24,863 nucleotides of DNA from contig LWDN01000090.1 of assembly GCA_002083515.1 (NCBI GenBank), forward strand, positions 1-24,863, given 5' to 3'. Both the position numbers and the translations under genes were made by a program. Below, one piece after another: positions 20,977 to 24,863 of the stretch. The notes under the pieces were generated by a model. The model saw only the letters and a program-made list of their open reading frames with translations. It was not told the DNA's origin and did no database searches. Origin of the DNA: Proteobacteria bacterium HN_bin10. GTDB taxonomy: Bacteria; Pseudomonadota; Alphaproteobacteria; Caulobacterales; Aquidulcibacteraceae. Numbering within the stretch: position 1 is the stretch's first letter; each line of letters opens with the position of its first letter.

Positions 20977-21293
20977 GCATGCCCCCGTGTAGGGCCTGCA
21001 TGAGCGAGCCGCGCCCCGCTGACAAGGCTGTCACCGGCCACCCGTCTGCCGCTTTCGTAGCGGAAGCCGCCGCCGCAATCGCGGCTCCCAAGCCACAGTG
21101 CTGAAACTTGCAGCGTCAGGGACTCCACCTGCCCAAGGATGTGGCGCAAAGTCGAATTGCGTGGCGCTGCTGCAACGACCGCGCTTTTTCATGGGTTCGA
21201 CTCGAGTACTTGTTAGGTCGCTTAACCAATCGTTCACGTTAACAAGCAAGCCTCGCCCCACGTAGCGCGGCGAGACCCGCGAGGTAAACAAGG
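20977..21293. other. Intergenic region between divergent antiporter and porin genes
   Basis: A 317-base region with no convincing gene. Small hairpins occur: TGACA/TGTCA around AGGC near 21020, and CCGCT/AGCGG around TTCGT near 21050. TTAAC occurs at 21222-21226 and 21239-21243 in an AT-richer stretch before the porin gene, which is where its promoter most likely lies. I could not fix -35/-10 boxes. No riboswitch was recognised upstream of the antiporter. Confidence 0.45.
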
Positions 21294-22013
21294 ATGCGCA
21301 ATATGAAGAAGATCATTGGCCTCGCCGTTCTGGCGACGGCGGCCGGAGTTGGCGCCGCGAACGCCGAAGGCACGGTGTCGGCGAACATCGCGCTCACCAG
21401 CGATTACGTGTTCCGCGGCGTCTCGCTGTCGGACAACGGCCCGGCGATCCAAGGCGGCTTCGACTATGAAGCCGAGATGTTCTACGCGGGCGTCTGGGCA
21501 TCGAGCCTCACCGAGGACATGGAGATCGACCTCTATGCCGGCCTGACGCCGTCGACCGGCCCAGTCGACTGGGATATCGGCATCATCGGCTACTTCTATC
21601 CGGGCGCGGACGATGACGGCGCCGAGTTCGACTATGGCGAGTTCAAACTCGGCGCGAGCCACGATCTCTCGGAGCAATTCAACATCGGCGGCGCGGTCTA
21701 TTTCGCCTCCGAGAATTATGGCGACACCGGCGAAGCGCTCTATCTGGAAATCAACGGCGCCTATCAGGTCAATGACGCCTTCGCGATCAACGCCGCCTAC
21801 GGCAATCAGAACATCGAAGAGCCGGCCGGCCCCGGCACCGAGGACGACTACAACACCTGGAACATCGGCGCGACGTGGGCCATGCACGGGTTTGAGATCG
21901 ACCTGCGCTACCACGACACCGACATCGAGCCGGGCACCAACATCGAGGCCTACACGTATGGCGAGTCGAGCTATGACTCGAACTTCGTGATCACGATCGG
22001 CCGCTCGCTCTAA
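21294..22013 (+). CDS. TorF-family putative porin
   Basis: A 239-residue outer-membrane beta-barrel protein of the TIGR02001/TorF type. A signal peptide (KKIIGLAVLATAAGVGAANA) is followed by GTVSANIALTSDYVFRGVSLSDNGPAIQGGFDYE, the family's hallmark start. Alternating beta-strands with aromatic residues end in SNFVITIGRSL, where the family terminates with an aromatic/hydrophobic C-terminal strand. It probably makes a pore for small solutes. Two starts are possible. ATG 21294 follows GAGG by nine bases. ATG 21303, which begins the classical MKK signal, follows AAGGA by eight bases. A strong terminator follows the stop. Confidence 0.92.
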   Translation: MRNMKKIIGLAVLATAAGVGAANAEGTVSANIALTSDYVFRGVSLSDNGPAIQGGFDYEAEMFYAGVWASSLTEDMEIDLYAGLTPSTGPVDWDIGIIGYFYPGADDDGAEFDYGEFKLGASHDLSEQFNIGGAVYFASENYGDTGEALYLEINGAYQVNDAFAINAAYGNQNIEEPAGPGTEDDYNTWNIGATWAMHGFEIDLRYHDTDIEPGTNIEAYTYGESSYDSNFVITIGRSL

Positions 22014-22037
22014 TCCGCGAACGGAAACGCAAACTGC

Positions 22038-22069
22038 AACGGCCGCTCTACGGAGCGGCCGTTTTGTTT
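22038..22069 (+). terminator. Intrinsic terminator after TorF-family gene
   Basis: AACGGCCGCTC (22038-22048) pairs with GAGCGGCCGTT (22053-22063) around a TACG tetraloop, followed by TTGTTT. It lies 24 bases after the porin stop codon and before the convergent HMG-CoA lyase end at 22097. Confidence 0.93.
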
Positions 22070-22096
22070 AGCGCGACGCCTTTGAGGCGCGTGGCT

Positions 22097-22996
22097 TTAC
22101 GGCCATTTCGGCGCGCGACTGACCATGCCTGGCGTCGCGCGCCCGAGCACCCCGCCGATGAATTTCGCCGCTTCGATGGCGCGGTCGAGATCGACGCCGG
22201 TGTCGAAGCCCATGCGCGTGAACATGTAGAGCAGATCTTCCGTAGGCACATTGCCGGCGGCGCCCGGCGCGAACGGGCAGCCGCCGATGCCGGCGAGCGA
22301 ACCGTCGAGCACGCGCACGCCCTCTTCCACCGCCGCCACGGCGTTAGCGAGCGCGGTGTTGCGGGTGTTGTGGAAGTGGGCCCGAAGTTGAACGTTCGCA
22401 GGGATCGCCGCCTTCACCGCGCGAAAGCGCTCGTGCACGTCGCGCGGCGCGCCGACGCCGATCGTGTCTGCGATGGCGAGCTCGAAAATGTCCTGCGCCA
22501 CACAGCGTTCGGCGACATCGACGACGCGGCGCACCGGCACCTCGCCGTCGAACGGGCAACCGAACGCGGTCGAAATGGTGGCGGACAAACGCGCGCCGCC
22601 CTGCTTTGCAGCCGCCGCGACCTCCGGCCAGACACGAAACGTCTCCTCGACCGTGCCGCCATTGTTGCGGATCGAAAATCCATCGGAGGCGCAGAAGACG
22701 TAATTGATCTCGCGCGCGCCCGCCGCCAAAGCTCGTTCGACGCCGCGCAAATTGAGCGCCAGCGCGATGAACGTCGCGTCGTCGCGCCTCGGCAAGTCGG
22801 CGAACACGGCGTCGCCATCAGCCATCTGCGGCACTTTTTTGGGGTTGACGAAACTCCCCGCTTCGAGACGGCGGAAACCCGCCGCCAGAATCCGATCGAT
22901 CAGCGCAAGTTTGTTTGCCGTCGAGACGATATCCGGCTCGTTCTGCAACCCGTCGCGCGGGCTGACCTCGACCAGTTCAAGCTTTTCCTTGGCCAC
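22097..22996 (-). CDS. Hydroxymethylglutaryl-CoA lyase
   Basis: A 299-residue TIM-barrel lyase that splits HMG-CoA into acetoacetate and acetyl-CoA in leucine degradation. The motifs are EVSPRDGLQNE with Arg14 and Asp15, metal ligands His207 and His209 in AHFHNTRNTALAN, the FCASDGFSIRNNGG and ISTAFGCPFDG segments, and the active-site loop GSLAGIGGCPFAPGAAGNVPTED with Cys240, as in characterised HMG-CoA lyases. GTG at 22996 is chosen because GGAGAGAGAC lies just upstream; an extended frame upstream would have an Arg-rich, unrelated N-terminus. It overlaps the end of the upstream TRIC-type gene by 20 bases, so the two are cotranscribed. With the thiolase and isomerase elsewhere in the window, this fits amino-acid and fatty-acid catabolism. 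Confidence 0.95.
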   Translation of the reverse strand: MAKEKLELVEVSPRDGLQNEPDIVSTANKLALIDRILAAGFRRLEAGSFVNPKKVPQMADGDAVFADLPRRDDATFIALALNLRGVERALAAGAREINYVFCASDGFSIRNNGGTVEETFRVWPEVAAAAKQGGARLSATISTAFGCPFDGEVPVRRVVDVAERCVAQDIFELAIADTIGVGAPRDVHERFRAVKAAIPANVQLRAHFHNTRNTALANAVAAVEEGVRVLDGSLAGIGGCPFAPGAAGNVPTEDLLYMFTRMGFDTGVDLDRAIEAAKFIGGVLGRATPGMVSRAPKWP

Positions 22997-23615
22997 GTCT
23001 CTCTCCGAACGCCGGCAGCGCCCAGCCATAATGTATGGCGCCGGCGCGCAATCCAAAACCCGCCAGCGCGCCGGCGACACCAGCCCAGAACGGCGGAACG
23101 CCCGCAAACATCAGCGCTATGAAACCAGCCGCCGACAAAAGCGCCGCCGACACCGTGATCTCGCGCTTCAATAGCGCCGATGGCTGGCCAGCCAGCACGT
23201 CGCGAATGACGCCGCCGAAACAGGCGGTGAGCACGCCCATGGCGATGGCGATGAACGGGCCCACGCCCAGCGACACCGCCTTGGCGGCCCCGATCACGGC
23301 GTAGACGGCCAAACCCACCGCATCGAGCCAGATCAGCGTCTTGGCGCGTTCGAGATGCGGCGCAGCGAACCACACCGCCAGCGCCGCGGCCAGGCCGATG
23401 CCCAGATAGGTCGCGTCGCCGATCCAAAACACCGGCGCGCCGATCAAGAGATCGCGCAATGTGCCGCCGCCAATGCCGGTTACGACCGCAAAGAACCAGA
23501 AGGTGATGATGTCGTGCCGGTCACGCGCCGCCGCCAACGCGCCGGTCAGCGCAAACACGGTGACGCCCGCATAGTCAAGGATCGGCGGCAGAACGAGAAG
23601 CGAGTCGGCTGGCAC
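22977..23615 (-). CDS. TRIC-type (UPF0126) cation channel family membrane protein
   Basis: A 212-residue membrane protein with about seven hydrophobic segments. Two homologous halves each carry the family Gly-rich kinked helix motif: GIGGGTLRDLLIG in the first and CFGGVIRDVLAGQPSALL in the second. The N-terminus (LPPILDYAGVTVFALTGALAAAR) also fits. Bacterial members (YicG/YadS) share the TRIC fold of trimeric intracellular cation channels; some are proposed to move glycine or small solutes. GTG at 23615 is used as start; no strong ribosome-binding site is seen. Its 3' end overlaps the HMG-CoA lyase start by 20 bases. Cotranscription with a catabolic lyase might mean co-regulation only. Confidence 0.92.
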   Translation of the reverse strand: MPADSLLVLPPILDYAGVTVFALTGALAAARDRHDIITFWFFAVVTGIGGGTLRDLLIGAPVFWIGDATYLGIGLAAALAVWFAAPHLERAKTLIWLDAVGLAVYAVIGAAKAVSLGVGPFIAIAMGVLTACFGGVIRDVLAGQPSALLKREITVSAALLSAAGFIALMFAGVPPFWAGVAGALAGFGLRAGAIHYGWALPAFGERRGQGKA

Positions 23616-23709
23616 GCGCTTGGTTTAGTCGCTCACGCGCGCAATTGCATCTCGGTGGTCTCTGGCGGGCGCTTGCCAAGCCGAGACCGCGCCGCCGATA
23701 GTGGCGCTC

Positions 23710-24750
23710 ATGAAAGCCCAAGCCATGACCGCGTTCGGCGCGCCGCTCACGCCGATGGAATTGGACCTCCCGAAGGCTGGCCCGGGCGAGGCCATCGTGC
23801 GCGTCACCAGCGCCGGCCTCTGCCATTCCGACCTCCACCTGCATGACGGCTACTTCGATTTCGGCGATGCGCGCCAGCCGGTGGCGATCGAAATGCCCGC
23901 CGTGCTCGGCCACGAAATCGAAGGCGAAGTCATGGAGTTGGGCGAAGGCGCGAGCGGCCCGCCCGTCGGCGCGCGCGTGGCGGTCTATCCGTGGCTCGGC
24001 TGCAATGCGTGCGACACCTGCCGCGCCGGCGATCAGCAGATGTGCATCGTCCCGCCTAGGCGCGCGCTCGGCGTCGCCAAATGGGGCGGCATGGCCGAGT
24101 ATGTGCATGTGCCGTTCGCCGACGCGCTCATTCCGATCGGCGATCTGGCGCCGGGCCTGGGCGCGCTCGCGATGTGCTCGGGGCTCACCGCTTTCTCCGC
24201 CCTAAAGAAGATCGGCGCGCCGCCGCCCGAGCAACCCGTCTTGCTATTGGGCATGGGCGGCGTCGGCCTGATGGCGATGACGCTGGCGAAGAGCGTCTCG
24301 CCCAATCCGATCGTCGCCGCCGACATCGATCCGGCCAAGCGCGAAGCGGCGCTGCGCTATGGCGCGGTCGCGGCCATCGAGCCGACGATGGACGCCTGGA
24401 AGAAAGTCGCGGCGCAACGCGGTCCGGCTGCGGCGGCGATCGATTTCGTCGGCGCGCCGGCGACGTTCGGCTTCGGCACGGGCGCACTCAAGCGCGGCGG
24501 CAAATACATCATTGTCGGCCTGTTCGGCGGCAAAGCTTCGCTGCCGCTCGCCTCGCTGCCGCTCAAGCCCTACTCGATCATAGGCTCCTATGTCGGACGC
24601 CTCGACGAAGCGTGCGAACTGATCGCGCTGATGCGCGCCGGCGCCGTGCCCGCGCCGCCCATAAACGAACGGCCGCTGGCGGAGGCAAACAGCGCCATCG
24701 ACGACCTGCGCGCGGGCAAGGTGGTGGGGCGCGTGGTGCTGAAGCCGTGA
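23710..24750 (+). CDS. Zinc-dependent alcohol dehydrogenase family protein
   Basis: A 346-residue medium-chain dehydrogenase/reductase. The catalytic zinc site is AGLCHSDLHLHDG (Cys38) with LGHEIEG (His68, Glu69). The structural zinc is held by four Cys at 98, 101, 104 and 112 (GCNACDTCRAGDQQMC). The Rossmann NAD(P) motif is GMGGVGLMAM (181-190), with Asp in AADIDPAKRE after the second strand, which favours NAD over NADP. The C-terminus (AIDDLRAGKVVGRVVLKP) is usual for the family. The substrate is unknown. ATG at 23710 is preferred over an in-frame GTG at 23701. It is divergent from the TRIC-type gene with 94 bases between. Confidence 0.93.
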   Translation: MKAQAMTAFGAPLTPMELDLPKAGPGEAIVRVTSAGLCHSDLHLHDGYFDFGDARQPVAIEMPAVLGHEIEGEVMELGEGASGPPVGARVAVYPWLGCNACDTCRAGDQQMCIVPPRRALGVAKWGGMAEYVHVPFADALIPIGDLAPGLGALAMCSGLTAFSALKKIGAPPPEQPVLLLGMGGVGLMAMTLAKSVSPNPIVAADIDPAKREAALRYGAVAAIEPTMDAWKKVAAQRGPAAAAIDFVGAPATFGFGTGALKRGGKYIIVGLFGGKASLPLASLPLKPYSIIGSYVGRLDEACELIALMRAGAVPAPPINERPLAEANSAIDDLRAGKVVGRVVLKP

Positions 24751-24764
24751 GGGCGTGAGCGGAC

Positions 24765-24844
24765 GGCGTAAGCCATCCGAAGCTGCGCTAAGGCCGGCGC
24801 CAGTCCTCCTTCGCTTCGCTGTGAGGCGTAAGCCATCCGAAGCT
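24765..24844. repeat. Pair of 20-bp direct repeats at window end
   Basis: GGCGTAAGCCATCCGAAGCT occurs at 24765-24784 and again at 24825-24844, a period of 60 bases. The bases between include CGCTAAGGCCGGCGCC and CTTCGCTTCGC. The repeats follow the alcohol dehydrogenase stop codon and are non-coding as far as can be seen. AAGCTGCGCTAA just after the first copy also occurs at 7383-7394 in hairpin A. Confidence 0.75.
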
Positions 24845-24863
24845 CGCGCATGGAACACGCAGC

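Noticed and set aside
20977..21100. Possible metal riboswitch (yybP-ykoY type) upstream of the antiporter
   Set aside because: Only short unrelated hairpins are visible; I could not recognise the conserved loops of the class.
21222..21243. CtrA-type binding site (TTAA repeats before the porin gene)
   Set aside because: The two TTAAC boxes are spaced by 13 bases after the first TTAA rather than the 7 of the consensus, so a full site is not supported.
24765..24844. CRISPR array start
   Set aside because: Only two 20-bp copies are visible, the unit is common-looking intergenic repeat sequence, and there are no cas genes in the window.

Overview
The window is GC-rich chromosomal DNA from an alphaproteobacterium, most likely in or near the Caulobacterales/Hyphomonadaceae. 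The basis for that placement is the mix of protein families: a CC_3452-type small periplasmic protein, a TorF-type porin, ExoD, an alphaproteobacterial CysE, type I QueF, and strong GC3 codon bias. No rRNA, tRNA, CRISPR array, phage module or canonical transposase was seen. The placement is inference, because no search could be run.

Layout. Positions 1-3113 (+ strand) hold a hemolysin III/PAQR membrane protein, a dienoyl-CoA-isomerase-like crotonase, a four-helix-bundle (23S IVP/S23-like) gene bracketed by inverted G-rich repeats, inorganic pyrophosphatase and a short hotdog-fold protein translationally coupled to it. Positions 3162-6149 (- strand) hold a lipoprotein coupled to an acetyl-CoA acetyltransferase, and a coiled-coil membrane protein of unknown role. 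Positions 6395-9530 hold a CC_3452-family protein, a secreted unknown protein, ExoD behind two large hairpins, a DoxX-like protein and a COG3650-like lipoprotein. Positions 9601-11165 (+) hold a solitary C5 cytosine methyltransferase overlapping or abutting a Vsr mismatch endonuclease, with no restriction enzyme beside them. Positions 11162-13908 hold a membrane histidine-kinase-like protein whose phosphoacceptor His is Asp, an SRPBCC protein and an OmpA-type lipoprotein. Positions 13990-16053 hold a NUDIX hydrolase-cysE operon and a divergent nitroreductase. Positions 16050-18706 hold a LpxL-like acyltransferase divergent from a Wzx-type flippase, which forms a small cell-surface polysaccharide/lipid locus. 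Positions 18707-20976 hold queF, a toxin-antitoxin pair (XRE-HTH antitoxin with a VapB-like tail, and a PIN toxin) and a Ca2+/Na+ antiporter. Positions 21294-24750 hold a TorF porin, HMG-CoA lyase overlapping a TRIC-type channel gene, and a zinc alcohol dehydrogenase.

Functional themes. Acyl-CoA and ketone-body metabolism is represented by the isomerase, thiolase and HMG-CoA lyase. Envelope biology is represented by flippase, acyltransferase, ExoD, OmpA, TorF and several lipoproteins. Genome maintenance and conflict functions are represented by MTase/Vsr and the toxin-antitoxin pair. Genes are packed tightly, and several convergent pairs share or abut stop codons.

The most notable items are: (1) the four-helix-bundle gene with G-quadruplex-prone inverted termini, which looks like a small mobile cassette wedged against the ppa start codon, together with a second, ORF-less repeat of similar style at 3098-3160; (2) the HisKA-type kinase with an Asp in place of the H-box His; (3) the hybrid HTH/VapB-tail antitoxin with an apparently leaderless promoter; (4) two tandem long hairpins upstream of exoD with a segment that can pair with either one; (5) an LpxL-like acyltransferase lacking the HX4(D/E) acid.
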